Source: Aurelia coerulea (Eukaryota > Cnidaria > Scyphozoa > Semaeostomeae > Ulmaridae). Taken from it: DNA of 64,000 nucleotides. The DNA lies in contig CM076953.1 in the NCBI GenBank assembly GCA_039566865.1, forward strand, positions 1,612,001 to 1,676,000. Reading direction: 5' to 3'. The position numbers and the translations under genes were made by a program. The notes below the pieces were generated by a model, which ran no database searches, was not told the origin of the DNA, and worked only from the letters and a program-made list of their open reading frames with translations. Below are positions 43,401-58,400 of the stretch, in pieces (position 1 is the first letter of the stretch; each line of letters begins with the position of its first letter).

Positions 43401-46400
43401 TGGGAAGAAAGAATATTGAAGATAAAGAAATTGAAAACTTGAACTCACGCGACGGGCATTTTAACAGCAAGCAGTCTGTCCAGCGAGATACAAAGCATGT
43501 GACTAAAGAGGCAACATGCCATCAACCAAACTACCTCTGCGATGCCGCTTCCCATGGCATAGCTACCTTTATCTGAGATACTCAACATGTTGACAATGAC
43601 AACCACCAATAGTGTAAGGCTGGTGACAATCTTGTTTATTGCGATATTCATGATCAAGGTTTCGTACACATTCCTTTGTTTTCTCTTTGAAATGATAGTC
43701 AGCTGGGAGCATTGTAGAAATAGGCCTGTAGATAGTAATGCAATTAAGCAAATGTGCATTGCTGCCATTTCAACTCCTGAGATTACTCAATGTGCATTGC
43801 TGCCATTTCAACTCCTGAGATTACTCAATGTGCATTGCTGAAATTCTCCTGTGTCTTGAAATCTGCCAGTTTGAAATCCTTTAACCTTATGATGACAACA
43901 TTTTCAAAACTGTCTAAACAGCTATCGTAGCCACCATTAAACTAAAATTGTCGATTCTTTTGTACTCTTATTTGCACAGCGAAGGAGTCTCTTTTGTGGG
44001 GATGTCATCAAGTCCCTTGCCGTTGTTAATTAATAAAAGACTGCTGGTAATTCGAAATCATAACAAATCTAGAACTGCCAATCTCAACAACTAGAATGGA
44101 GTCGAAATGGCACAAACCCTGGCATCTTCTGCTTCGGTTCTTTTTCAGTATTAATTTCACATCAAAGATTCTCACATCTGTTTACTCCTCTCAGTTTTAA
44201 AGCGATGTTCGGAAACGATGATGAAATTCCAAAGATCTGCTTCTCCGTTTCAAAGCAAAGATTGTTCTGAAACTATTACATCGACGAAAATCTAACGATC
44301 CCCTTCACCTCACCAACAAGTAGTAAAAGAAGTTGACTTTATCAAAACAAGCAAAAACCGTCCAACTTCACTCCTCCGGTAGCGAAAACGAAATGAGCAA
44401 CATCAAAGGAAAAAGGCCAATCACAGCTTCATAGAATAACATTAGCTTGCTACTTCAGTCTCTGGGCGCTTGGAGCAGATGTATTGTTCAGCCGCTCCTT
44501 TTGATGGGAAGCGATCTCTAATCAGTTTTGATCTGATTTTCACTACTTTTGACGCAGGTGTAAAATAGCCTGCGTCAAGACAAAGCGTCAAAGTCACCGC
44601 CCTATTATGTTCAGAGAGATAAGAAAGTACACAAATTCATTTATTTTCTCCTAGGGACCGTTCATTATTTACAGAGAGGTTGGTACAGAAGAGAAATGTT
44701 TTCTTGTCCAAAAAATATTCTTACCCAACTCTAAAAGTGACAGCAAAAACATCTACCAAACAATTTTCAGGTTGACAAAATTTTGCCCAACCCCTACCGA
44801 TAAACATGGTGTCAATGTCAAACAATGTAAATTATCAATTCAATACTGTAAATATTGATGACAAAGATGAACAAAGTAGACACTGAAAGTGAAATGGATA
44901 GTGTTGATGATGTTGATGATGATATTGATAAGTTTGGACTTTAAACATTTGGCATTCATATGATGGGAAAATTTTGTTTTCCCAACCTTGAAATTACATG
45001 AAAAAATATTTACCCAACCTTTTTATGTTACAAAATTTATCTTACCCAACCCATTTCTCTTCGGTACCAACCCCTTTATAAATAATGAACAGTCCCCTAG
45101 TGCAATGCAATCTATAGCTATGCCTGTTTGAAACCAATACGGCACAAAACTGTACCGTATTGGTTTGTTGGTTCAAACGAAAGCAACGCTTACACTATGC
45201 AGGGACAAAACGAATATGATGGTTTGAACATGCGCAGAGCGAGAATTCGTCAAGGCGCAGGCTTTCATTTGCCAAGTTATCGCCTCAATATAAATCCGAC
45301 ATTAAATGATGCCGTATTCGCCGTATGCCAGTTGAACGACGAAGCCAGTTAGCATGCCGTATTCATTTCGTGCCGTTTTAAAATGAAGGCGCTAAAAATC
45401 GCAACTTCACGTCACTTTTCAACTGTTCTTAGGAAGGTGCGGTGCTCTTCCTGCTCTCAAAGTCCCTTATAATTATGATGAGCACAAAGCTGTACACTAT
45501 GCATTTGATAAAAGATGAGGGTGCATGATTACATTTTGAATGCTACAGAAAATGTGCGACAGTGTTGCAAGACGAAATTAGAGAAACATTACATCATAGC
45601 ATCAGGTTCACTCACTTATAAGCACCGTATTCTGAAGTGAAACCTTCAGATTGTGTGAGTGCTCTTATGCCACGGAGGAAAATGTCACCAAATCCACTGT
45701 GGAAGAAAAGGAAAATATTTCACATGTCATTAAAAAGGAAAGACATGCAGTAAACAAACGAGTTTAAGAACCTAATTATTTTGGAAGTCAGCCTGGGTTA
45801 TAACACAATGAATACAATGGATTGGCTGTTATAGATGGGAGTCTAATCTGACAATTTCAACCTGTAGATTCTTAATCCATCAGGTGTTTACTGAATCAGA
45901 GACTACAATCGTGGCCAAAAGGTTACTGGACAGCCCTCAAAGAAGGCCCAGGACTCTTTCTTTAGAGTTCTAACCCTCTGTTGGTTTCCAAACCCCTCCC
46001 CCGAGGTCAATGTTGTGTTTTTTCATCAGCAAATGGTTTTCGGAATTGATTTTACTGTCAATCTGTTCCAACAACATTGACTTGGGGGAAAGGGGCCTTT
46101 ATCTCTGAAAAATCTAGGTTTTGGTCAATCGTCCAATAACTTTTGCCCACGATTGTAGTTCACCAGAGCTTGTTTCTACAACAGACAAAAAATGAAAGAA
46201 ACCTTAGTACCACATTACACATTTAAGAGTCCCGGCAGGAAGGTACTTGGTCTATTTGTTGGACAGGCATGTGCCATTTTTCAGGGTATCATTTTCGTCT
46301 CTATTTTCTGGCACTTGGTGATTAAAGAAGGCAATCTTTCTAAAACCGGATGTCAAAAGGGGATATTTTTTTACAGCGAGTCGCTGGCGGGAAAAATTCT

Positions 46401-49400
46401 AGAGCCGGGTAAAAAGTATTTTTCTCGTTGGGCACACACCCGTAACAACGAAGGTCAAGTATTTTCTTCTCCCGGGTTAACAATGACTGAGAAGCTCAAA
46501 GTCAAACACTATGTAGAGCATCCCCGTATATGCATCGTAACTCTTCAGCCAGAATTTTCAGATAATTGCCCCTCTTTTACAGGATCTTAATTGGGAATTT
46601 GCAATTTTTGTTTTGCCGTAAGAATCACCTTACCCTAGCGGCACACATCCGTACATTTATGGGTCTAGTGCCCTCCCTGGGCAATGCAATTACTATCAAA
46701 TAAATGTCATACCTCACAGCGACGCCTTTGAATCCAGAGTTTTCATCGTAAACAGCCAATCCTCGTAAAGACAAAAATGTAGCACCACAAAATGTCATGA
46801 GAACGATGACATAAACAGTGGCGAAAACTTTCAAATCTTTCTTGATCATGATGGCCAATGTCCTCGAATATACACAAATAGATCTACAATCACAAAAATA
46901 TCAGAATTTAAACAATTTAAGAGACGAAATGAAATGATTTCCATCAAAGAAATGATTTTGAAAGAGACATCTACTATGATGTACGTATAAATCTTTAAAC
47001 TATCTTGCACCACAGTACCTTAGTGACCTATTAGTAAGACTATCAGATTTCCATACTCGTGAGCTGAGAAACACTAAAAATGATCTTGTGAACAGTAAGT
47101 GGCCAAAAGGCATTCTCTTACCGTGGTACAAAAATGTGGAAGATGTTTAACCACAATATCAAAGAGGCCCCCTCGGTCTACTCTTTTAAATCAAGGTTGA
47201 GACAGTTGGGGTACGAAAATCTTTAATTTTGTACAGATAATTTTATTCTATTCGGATGTACATTTCTAGCAAATTTATTTATATGTATTTTATTAGGAAC
47301 TTTAATTTTGATCGGGCCAAATTGTAAAACAATATTTATTGAATTTTGTACCATGTATAAATATGTATAAAATATGAAAATATGAAAAATATAAGAGATG
47401 TAAACTAGAAGAGTCAGATGGAAAGAACGGAAACTTTTCTTGGCACACTAAGGCCTTTCAAGCTTGGATTATCATCAGCAAACTTGTGTTATCAGCAGAG
47501 ACACTCTGATGATAACACAAGTTTGAAAAGCTTTAGTGTGCTGAGAAAAATTTCCGTTCTTCGCATCTGACTCTTCTAAATATAAGAGATGTAATGTGTG
47601 CATGAATAAATATATTTTCTTTACAGTACAAGATCGTGTATGAAGCACATACACAGAAATAAATTAAGAACGAATCATAACAGAATAGGTCATATAAATT
47701 CTAAAGTATAAATCAGGTCCTAAGCGGAAAAAACGGCGTTGTCGAGAGGCATTTGACAAAGAAGCACTGTGTTTAATGGTGAAATTTCTTCAGAACCATT
47801 GTTTATTTCATCATTGCTTCATTTTGTTTTCATTTTAAATTCTAATTCGCAATAATCCTTTCAGCTTATGCTTTTACGAGTCAAATGCATAAATTCGACA
47901 AAGTTTTATCTCAAATCAAATCAACATACTAACTTCTTTTTGCTCAATAAATAAAAATCTTTGGTTATCTGGAATTTGATAAAAGAGGGAGGGACTTAAA
48001 AGAGAAGTGGGTTTATTTAAAATTTTGGCTCAGAGGGGAGGTGCTTATTAGAGAGGGGGCTTAATAGAGAGGGGGCTCAATAGAGCTCAAGATGGGAGAT
48101 ATATGATACCGATGTCTATTAGCTGCCTAAGCTAGGCCTGTGGATCAAAACAAAAGCCTTAAAAAGGCATCGAAAAAAGTGCTTCAAGAAATAAGAACTT
48201 ACTTCCAAGCAGGTAGATATTTGTAAATTCGCAGAAAGTTGAAGATGTAAGCAAGTGCTGCCACTATCCATTGTGATCTCTTGCTTGCAAATCTCAAGGG
48301 AATGATCCATAAGATTCCAAAGATTCCAAAAACATCCACCCAGTTGAAATAATCCTTGACATATAAGCAGCATCCTTCTCTGAAAATAAAAAGGTATAGC
48401 AATTGAAATTTGGGCTGAATGACAATCTTAAGTGTGTCTGATTACGCAGCAGCTTCCTTCTATATCTGGTACACGTTTGAGCAATGAGACATCCCTTGTG
48501 AGTTTGACAGAGGCTGTAAGAAATACACTTGATAATAGAAGCTTTGGTTGTGGTAATTCCATTAATTTACAAACGGCTTTTGATACAGTTAATCATAGAA
48601 TTTTGCTATCAAAATCGGAACATTGTGGTGTTCGTTGGATGTGCCACCCTTGAATGGTTTAGATATAGAAAGCAATATGTTTCTGTTAATGGAAGTAATT
48701 CTAACTTACTTTCAATTACTTGTGGGGTACCACAAGGTTATGTACTGGGCCCATTACTCTTCTTTATCTATATTCATGATCTACCAAATGCTGCTAAGAA
48801 ACATAATTTGATCTCTTTGTTGCTGATAAAAACATTTACTATGAATCCAAAGATTAATGTAATTCTATTAAAAATGTCTCATGTCACTTTCAAAATGAGG
48901 ACGTCCTACTGTTTTCTCGCCTCTTAATCGTTGCTAGCCCCTTTATCGTGTGCTCATGCACGAAAATGGCGACACAGGGACCAGATTTGGCCTAGAATAT
49001 CAGAATTTCATCTAATTTTCCATGCTGCTCCTGCAGTATGGAACTCTTTACCGGAAAATATAAAGAACACAAAATGTATGAAAGCTTTCAAGAGGCTCCT
49101 GAAAACACACTATTTTGAACTAGCGTACAATTAGTATTAGACTACGGTGGAGGAACATCTTTTTCCAATAAGTCATCAAGAATTGTAAATTTTAACATGC
49201 TTTTACTCTTATTTTTTTATACATACTCTTAAATCGGATTTTTAAATTGTAAATAGGACTTAGACTGTAAAGCGCAACCGAGTATATTTTAGTATTGTGG
49301 CGCTATATAAATTTTGCATTATTATTATTATTATTATTATTATTATCGAATTTAAAGCTGCTACGAACCTCAAAAAGTGGGAAATATTAGGAACTCGCAA

Positions 49401-52400
49401 TCATACGAACGCCAGACTTGTCCTTCATAAATTTGTCAATTAACTATTATGCCCCACCTCACCAGATATATTTTCAATAACTTCAAAAACAATATCAACA
49501 ACTTACTTTAATAACTGATCAATCTCGAGGCCCAAATATATGCAGTTTACCAGTATCGTTAGCAATTCACAAAAAGCTCGGAATTTATCAATCTTTCCAG
49601 GATATCGTTTGGGATTCTTTGAAATGACAGCAAGCGAAAGAGCCAATGTTAGCAAGACCAGAAATACAGCATAGTTGAAGGCATATAATCTGTAACAAGA
49701 AACATATCAAAGTTGAAGGTGAAGGCATCAAGAAATGTACATGATTGAGAATTGACCCTAAAAGACTGCCTTTCGACCATCGAATTATATTTAGAAGATC
49801 TCATTCCGTGACAAGAAGAGGGGCAAATCATACCCTGGAAGTTTTGTAAAATTTTCCACAAGAAATCCATGATCTTCTCCAGAAACTCGTTTGCTCTCCT
49901 AATGATCTTGCAGGCTTTTAGGGAATGATACACCCCTCAGAAAAAGCACAAACAACATTCTTTCCTTCTTTAAAAAGAATGACCGATCTACAGTCTGTCT
50001 CAAATTAGATATCGCATGAAAATGCCCGTAAATAACAACAAATAAAGTAGTATTTTGCAAAAGTAACTTGGAGCTATCGCAAATCTCACGTCATATCCAA
50101 TTTGATTTGAGACAGGCTTTAAACATCTGCCTAAAGCCTTATATATAACTAATTCAGAAACTGAGCTGCAGGCGATAACATTTTCATGGATTTATATGCC
50201 TAACTCAACACTTAATGATCAGCTTCTGGATTTAACAAATAAATTGTCTGGGACAGATGTTTGGCTAAATCCTCTTTCCTTCAAACGAGGCAGCCTCTGA
50301 AAACAGCAATAAAAAGTTTTAAAAACATTTAAACATTAAAACAAAACTTTTCTGCAACCCATCCATAAACCTTTCGAGTTCATAAATTTTGAATTCATAT
50401 CCACATGAATATTTCGAGCATGGATGCAAAAAAATTCAAACTCATAAGATTTTCACTTGCCTTATACGCCATCTTCCATACAAATCCCATTTTCGCCTTG
50501 CTAAAGACCTCACAGTTGGATGGCTCACGGCGTTCTACAAAATGTAACGTGTGCTCAAAACTACTACAGATACCTTAATTGCACTCTAAAATAAAAATAA
50601 TCTAAAAGAAATCTACTTTCTACTGCAACAGTGCAAATCCGATAGCATGGGGGCACGCAACGGTCTTACTCCGGCTATGGATCAATCACTCACTAATTCA
50701 ATGAGCACAGACCTCAAATCCATATTGGTTGCTGAGCGACCCTCCAAAATCATCCAATTTCAAGCAAATCAGCCAATGACATCGCAACTTCCTATCAACA
50801 AATACACCTTTGGGGGACAATTCTCTTTGGAACTGAAAGTACAGGCAATTTTCGATAAGAGGATAGGCTTGAATTATCTTATCATGTAGGCTTCAATTAG
50901 CTTTTCGTTAACAGCTAGTTCTATAGCTTATGTGTATGGCACCTACTTTAAATAGATGGCTAATGATAATCATAACAATTGTTTAAAAATTGATAGAGAT
51001 CGCAGGAATGAGTGGTTCATTGCAGCAAAAAAATTCGAAAGCCTAAGTAGATTTGAAGATGTTTTTTTTACCATGGCAAGTTAGACACCGCAGTTATGGT
51101 TCAGCTTGTATGCTTCTGTAGAGAAAAAATTATATCGTTCTGGGGAGGAGGCTACCTCCTTCATAGAGCTATATCAATTTTTCCTCCGTAGAAGCATACA
51201 GCTTTTGCAGTCAAGTTAAAATGTTGCGTGTAACCATCCATGGCTTTACCATAGTCAAAAGAATGTGTATGAGCATAGATCGAAAGAAGAAACGTAGATC
51301 GACACATCTGCCTCGGGAATTTTAATTTGTTTATTTCAAACACCGATTGGGAGCCGATTCAATTATCTTTTTAAAGCACTTACAGCTCGGCCTCTGAACC
51401 AAGCAAATAAAATGTCTGAGGTAGATGCGTAAATGTATCCTTCTTCTTTCGATAAATGTTCATGTTTGCTCTTAAAAACAATTTCTGGAACGCACAACAA
51501 GCGCGCTAGCTACCTGGGTTTAGGAGAAACTTTAGCGGCTTTGTGTGTTTTGAATTACTGGTTGAGAGAATATCCTTTGTTTGCAATCGCTAATCGCTTT
51601 GAATTTAGGTGTCAACGAAAGCAAATCATGTTATTGTGTTATAAAATCTGTCCTTGTTCTATCGTATATGATGAATAGAAAAAGCAAACTCGTAGCTGGT
51701 CTTTCCTACCTTATGTTGACTCTGACAAAGAGCTTGTAAGCATGAAATTGAAAGCTGAAATCGGTCATTTTCGAAATATTCATTTCTCTCTACAAGTGCT
51801 TGAGCTGGTCGTGTATCACCAATTCTTTTACGGGGCAGCCGAGCAGGCCTTCCTTCTTGATCTCCATCCAGTATTTGGTAAGAGAAATGATAACGCAAAG
51901 GATCATCTGCTATGATATGAAATCTGTCGTCACCATCCGGGTTCTTGCGGTCTTCTCTAACAAGTGACCAATCTTTGCTGACAGTGCAATCAAGCACGGA
52001 GATTACTGTTTTCTGTAAAAAAAGGGAGATTTTGTAATACAATAGCGCAAAAACACAAAAACACAACCCTCTATGGTCTTCAAACAATCAAGTACTTTGG
52101 CTCAAAACTCTGGAACACTCTTCCTCTGTTCATTCGTGTTTCTAGCTCCGTTTCAGTATTTCGGTCTAAATTGAAAACCTATCTCATAGATTCATATTTA
52201 TGTTAAGGAATTCTTGAAAATTAACAAGAAGTCCTCTACTCTACAACAGTTGCGCTTGATTACCACCTCAATGCAAAGCGATTAGCGATTGCAGACAAAG
52301 GAAATTCTCTCAATCAGTAATTCAAAACAAACAAAGTCGCAAGAGTTTCCCCAAAACAAGTAGGGCAAACTCTCGCCTTGTGCAAGCGAAAGGTGATTTT

Positions 52401-55400
52401 TAAGAGAAGCTGTGTGCTTATAACAAAAGAAAAAAGGTATAACTTACGGCCAGTTTCCAGTTAGTGGAATTTTCCGCGCTGGCGGAATTTTACACAATAA
52501 AAAGTCATTCAACCCTAAATTTCTATTCAATTGCAGAGCGACATTTTCTCTTGTAAACAAAAGAATTTCCATCCGCTCGGAAAATTCCACTGACTGGAAA
52601 TCAGGCTTAAAGATCTGCCTGGCGGATAATGTTTATTTGATTTAGGAGCCGAGCAGAAGGCATTGCAATTCTCGCGTATTTTGGTCTTAAATGAAACGAT
52701 TACAAAACAGCTCCTGAATCAAATAATCAAAACCCGCCTACAGAACTTTAGATTTACCCTTCTTCTTTTGTTATAATATAACTCCTCTTAAAAATCACCT
52801 TTCGCTTGCACAAGGCGAGAGTTTGCCCTACTATTTACGGGGAACTGTTACGGCTTTGTTTGTTTTGAATTACTGGTTGAGAGAAGTTCCTTTGTCTGCA
52901 GTCACTAATCGTTTTGAATTGAGGTGTGAATCAAACGCAACTGTTGCTATTGTATTACAAAACCTGCCCTTGTTGTTTTCTGTAACAACAACAAATTGCA
53001 CCGTGTGAATCTGAAAAAAGTTTGCCAATTCTTATTAATGTTATCTTCTTCGCAAACTCAGGGAAAAGGATAACTTAAATAGGAATATTCATTTGATCGA
53101 AATCAGACTTTCCGACAAACTACCTTTAAGTAACAGGGTGTTGTGAAAATATACGTATTTCATTTTATAAGAAAACCTCTTCTAAGAAACAGTGGCTCAA
53201 TTTTTCGAAAGTTAAGAAACAAGCCTACCTGAATTTAAAAGGCTAAGAAATTTTTTTAAATTGTAGTTTTCATTATCCCATCGCACTCAAAATTGTTTTG
53301 ACCCTGTATACAGTTAAAGCAACTGTTTGGACACCATTTTGAGTGCGAATTATATCATTTACTCGTTTTGAGATCTTACTAAGTAATTTGGGAGCCCTCT
53401 TGACAAAATCAAATTAAATGCTACACTTCCGGCATTAAAAATATGAGAAACACATAAGAAACTTTTGGTAGCAAAATGGACCAAAAATTTAAGAAACTGC
53501 CTACCAGCCCCAGACCTTAGTTTCCTTTTAAAAAATACGTGTACAGTTCTACTAGTGAGATTAAAACTCTATTGTTTACAGGAAAAGAACATACCTTCAT
53601 GCTTGGATCATCAATAATGTCTTTAAATCTGAACTTCTGTTTCTCATTGCCATGTGTCTCGAATAAACCCCGTACCCTACGAATATAGACAAATGAAACC
53701 TTTGCATTAGGAATGATGACGGTTCAGTGAAATGAAGGCGAAGTTGTGGTTTTTAGCGGCAAGTACTTGGATCGAAGAAGTAAAGAAGACCATAGTGTCA
53801 TAAATTATCATGCTGAAATTATCATGCTGGAGTCATTGCTGTAAGGTAAACATATTAGTGAAACTTGCTCACGATTTTATCACATTTTTTAAGGTTTTTC
53901 GAAGCATATTTCTTCAGAAAATCCCTTGTAAAATCTGAACGGAGTGACCGATTTCAGCCAGGAAAAATTCTAAAAGTAATTGAACATGTTAGCTGCTCAA
54001 TAAGATATTGCAAAATATCACTGCCTATATATTCAGGGAGCAGTAGCCTCTCAAACGCCGGGCCTTCTTTTACTCGCCCGGTAGTGTCATAAATTATCAT
54101 ACCTTGACTTGAGCCTGGTTTTCTCAATGAGCAGTGCAGCCATATTGTCATCACGATGTGTTAAAGCAAGCTCCAATGGCGTTGGATTACCCATATTTTG
54201 TGTTCCAGGATCATTTCCTAATATGCAACTGCAACGAACAATGATAAGATTCAAAGTAAGTATCATAGTTGCAAGGATGTTTATTTTTTTTCTATCAAGA
54301 TTAAAAACTACAATATTTATACTTACATTACGCTGTACCATCCATGATGAAAAAATACATAAAGTCACCGGGTCTTCACTATGAATGGCACTTACAATTC
54401 AAATTGATTTTCAATACACAAAACAAAGAACAAAAGGACAAAATTAAGATACTTTACACAGAACAGACAACAAAACAACAAAGCTAAGGCAGATTACTGG
54501 TCAAAAAAGAAAATTTGAGCCTTGAAAACTTGCAGGTGTAAAACGAGAAAAAATTACAGTGCTTTTTCCCAATCTACCTCAGCAATGTGGAATGACAAAA
54601 GAAAGAAAAGAAATACACAGCACAAAACTACAAGGCGAGATATCCCGGAAAGGCGGGGTCATGAAACCAGGCCCAATGGATTATTAGCGATATAAATTCG
54701 TCGGACATTGGTCACAGCAAATTGTCACATAAGAGCAGAAGTATGAGTATTGACGATGAAAACAATGTATCAAATTGATATTTGCCGAGCTAAGAGCCCA
54801 CTTTTAGTGTTGACACGAGCAAAATTGCGTGAAAATGAGACACTGTTATGTTAATGCAAAGGCATATCCAATTATTCCTGCTAGAAATATTATCACTTAC
54901 TGTGCAATAGCTGTAAAATCCCTTTTGTAACTTTTCTTCAGTGCATTTTTTTCTATTCTATCCCGTTTAGCAATATTTCTCTCCTTGAAACCTTCTGCAC
55001 ATAATTGCAGCACTGTTCTTTTTTCTCCCTTCTCCATGCTGAATTCCGTGCTATATTTGCAACGACCTGTTCTCTGAATCACTGGCAAAGCTGCATTCTT
55101 TTCTCGAAAATCTTCATATTCGCGATTTATGAAGATTTTTGCAAGTTTAGTAATCTATGAATAAAAACAGAAATACTCACTGGTGGATAATTATTAGTCG
55201 GATAGAACAAATCAGCTAAGATTTGTTTACAACCACTTCAAATCAAGAGGTTAATCTCTCCGTAAAACATATTTCGAATTCGTTAAACATATTTTGTGCC
55301 ATGAAAACTTGTGCCATCAATGCAAAAAGTAGTATCTTCCAAAACTTCCCAAGAGTGGTATGTGCAAAAAATCGAAAGTAAACAGACCACAATACTTTTC

Positions 55401-58400
55401 TCACATTCCACGGATAAGTCGTAAGTTAGGTTTCATTTTGAAGACAGACCTTGAGATTTTAAAATGAAATGTTTGGATGCATACTCCTTGAATTCTAGCA
55501 ACTTCTTCAAAATCCTGTCTCAAAAAAGCCTACTGTAAATCAACCGACAAGGCACACTTTTTAAACGATTCAATTCTTCAAACCTGATAAGGCAAAGAGA
55601 AAACTCGTCAAGATGACTTCAGAACTTTATGGCGTTGTGAAATAAACTTTTTTATATGCTGTGCAAACAATGGGATTACTTTAGTGAATCTTGGGAAATT
55701 TTGATTGAAACGTTTTCGATAAATTTAAGTTGGCGTCAAGGAAAGATTAAAAAAAATCCATGGTCCAAGATAGTTTCACCAATCAAACCAATGAAACTTC
55801 TTTCAGAAGAAAAGTATGAAGGTGAACACCATCTTTAGTGCATGCTGTCTGTAGAATTTCTAAACTGAGCCTGAAAATTTGAATCTGTAAGAACACCAGC
55901 ATGTTAAAGAAAGCCTTCTCTCATAACTTTCGGAACCAAAGCATTAAGGTGAACAATGACCTGACAGACACCATCTGCAGCGCAACTGTATGTTGAATTT
56001 CTAAACTCAGCCTGAAAATTTGAATCTGTATTATTATTTATAAAGAGAACACCTGCATGTTTCAGGAACCCTTCTCTCATAATTTTCATCATCCATGTAA
56101 AACTTTAATATAATTAATTCTGGGAGCTGATTTCTGTTATGACTGCATGCACTAAGAACTCACAACTAAAAATCATCTTTTCATACTTTCTTATTCCTGC
56201 AAAAAATTAATAATTGAAGACGAGGGATAGGGCAGGTTAAACACTATAGCCCCAAAGGGTCAGTTTAATCACAAACGATTTTCCGTCTGCAAAACTGCTT
56301 TGATGGTTTTTCCTTTAGCTGGCAGTTTTGTTGATAATAACACCCAAAACAAACCAAGAAAAACTGAATGGTGCTTTAGTTTCAAGGATCTCTTGCCCTG
56401 TCTATCTTGCTGTGTGCACCCTCAAGGCTCCTCGGTTGATAGTTGGTGTTTGTTTGTTTATTGTTGTTTGTTGGCTGCAGGAGAGATGTGTTTGATCACA
56501 CCTCTTGAGGTTTAGTCGTGTGAATTGTCTTGTGAATCGTCTCATATTATGTTGTAGTTGTACTGTTAATGCAATTTGTGTTGTATCAATTAGAAGTTCC
56601 TTGTAAAATGAAAAGAAATTTATTATCTTTACTTTGTTGTTGTTAACTTTTATTGTAGTTTTGTAATTTTTCATTGATATATATAAAAAGGCTTCTCGGT
56701 GAGAAAGAGTGTCAGGCTGATCCGTAGGCTTACAGTAGAGGCCTGCCGCACATTAACATGGTTTTCCTGCCTAAGAATTCTTGTATAGAAAAACTTAATC
56801 TTGCATCTCATATGGCTATGGCTCAAGAATTACTTGTCATATTAATGTGCACAAAGCCTGTCCTGCGCATCGCATCGCATCACATTGCATCACATCACAT
56901 CAGAAAAGCCAAATTTCAGTAGAAAACAGCCCCTAATTCATTTATCTATCTTCTCTCTATTAGGTCTAAAAGGACACATGTTGATAGCAGTTTTTTATTA
57001 AGCTGAAATGTACATATCCTTTTAAAAGATTCATAATATATACCATACATACAAAGCTTTCTAGGTACCAAGAAAATTTCCTACAAAATGAAGGTAGGTA
57101 TGGAAATCAATTTTATCAAATTTATCAATTAACACACCTGTTTTTCAAACCCCAAATACAAATCAGTGTCACCAACAAATGCTTCATAGGTGTCATACCA
57201 ATCTGTCATCATTCCAACCACAGGATCTTTATCCAAGCTTTGAAAATATGTTGTTATATTGTCAGCTCTGACTTCATCTGTCATCTGTTCATGGCTTGCA
57301 TTTCTATTGTCAGATTTGGCATCTCGAGTCTTTTCTCTGACCTAAAATGTAAAGTGTTTCAAGAACCTTACAGGCCTTGCACATATTGACATGGGTTTCT
57401 TGTCCAATAATTCCTTTTTAGAAAAATTTACAGTATTTCATATATCTTAAGAATCCTTGGCATAATGTAAAGAATGATTGTCATGTTAATGTGCACAAGA
57501 CCTGCACTGTAACTACTAGGAGTGAAGGAGGCTGTGAAAAAACCCTCAATACCCACAGAAAAAAGAGGTTGCATTTAGTTTGCATTCAGTTTGCAGAAAA
57601 TTTGCAACAGAGTATTTTTTCATTTTGAGTATGTATCAAATTTAGGGGTTATCAACAAGCCATTTTTGTCACAGTTAACGGAATTGGGCCGTTAATTGCT
57701 GAACCCCCCTCCCCCCATCTTAACGGACCATAAGATCTATCACTAGAGTTTCTCCTGTCGTAGGCCTGCCACCACCTCTCATTATAGGTCTTCCGTTGGG
57801 GCCTAAGCCTACCGCAACTTTTTCACCTTGAGATTGCGACGTCAAAATTCCGTAGTATGCTGCCAACAAATTTACAGCTACTTTGTTATTCTTTGAAGAT
57901 TGATAATGAATATCAATTATTTCAATTTTCGTCACAAAAGTGGAATTTCTAACGGATTTGAGCTGGACCCCTGTGACGAAAATTGATTGTTGATGGCCCC
58001 TTGGGAGTTTGTAAATTGTTTGCAAAGAGTTTGAATTTCAAATAAAACCGGCTACAACAGCCTTGAGAGTTAAAAGGGAGGGGTATATGGGTATATTGGA
58101 GAGGGAGGCTGAACAGAGCTATTATGTTGACAATTTCACAACCTTGAGGAGGAGCTTCACTGTCCTATTCATAACATTGATCAACACCTGAAGGAAGAGA
58201 TATTGGCTAATTGTCAATGAATTGTCAATGATTGGTCTTCCTTTTTGATTACAAAGTCCAACTTTGTAATCTAAGAAGGGGCTTCGATGTCAGTCAGAAA
58301 GTAATTAAGTAACCCACTTCCGTCACGCTCGTTAAAGCAATTGATTAACGTTTTATCTCTGCTAATTGGCACTGAAATAAAGAAGGCGCACATAAACCGC

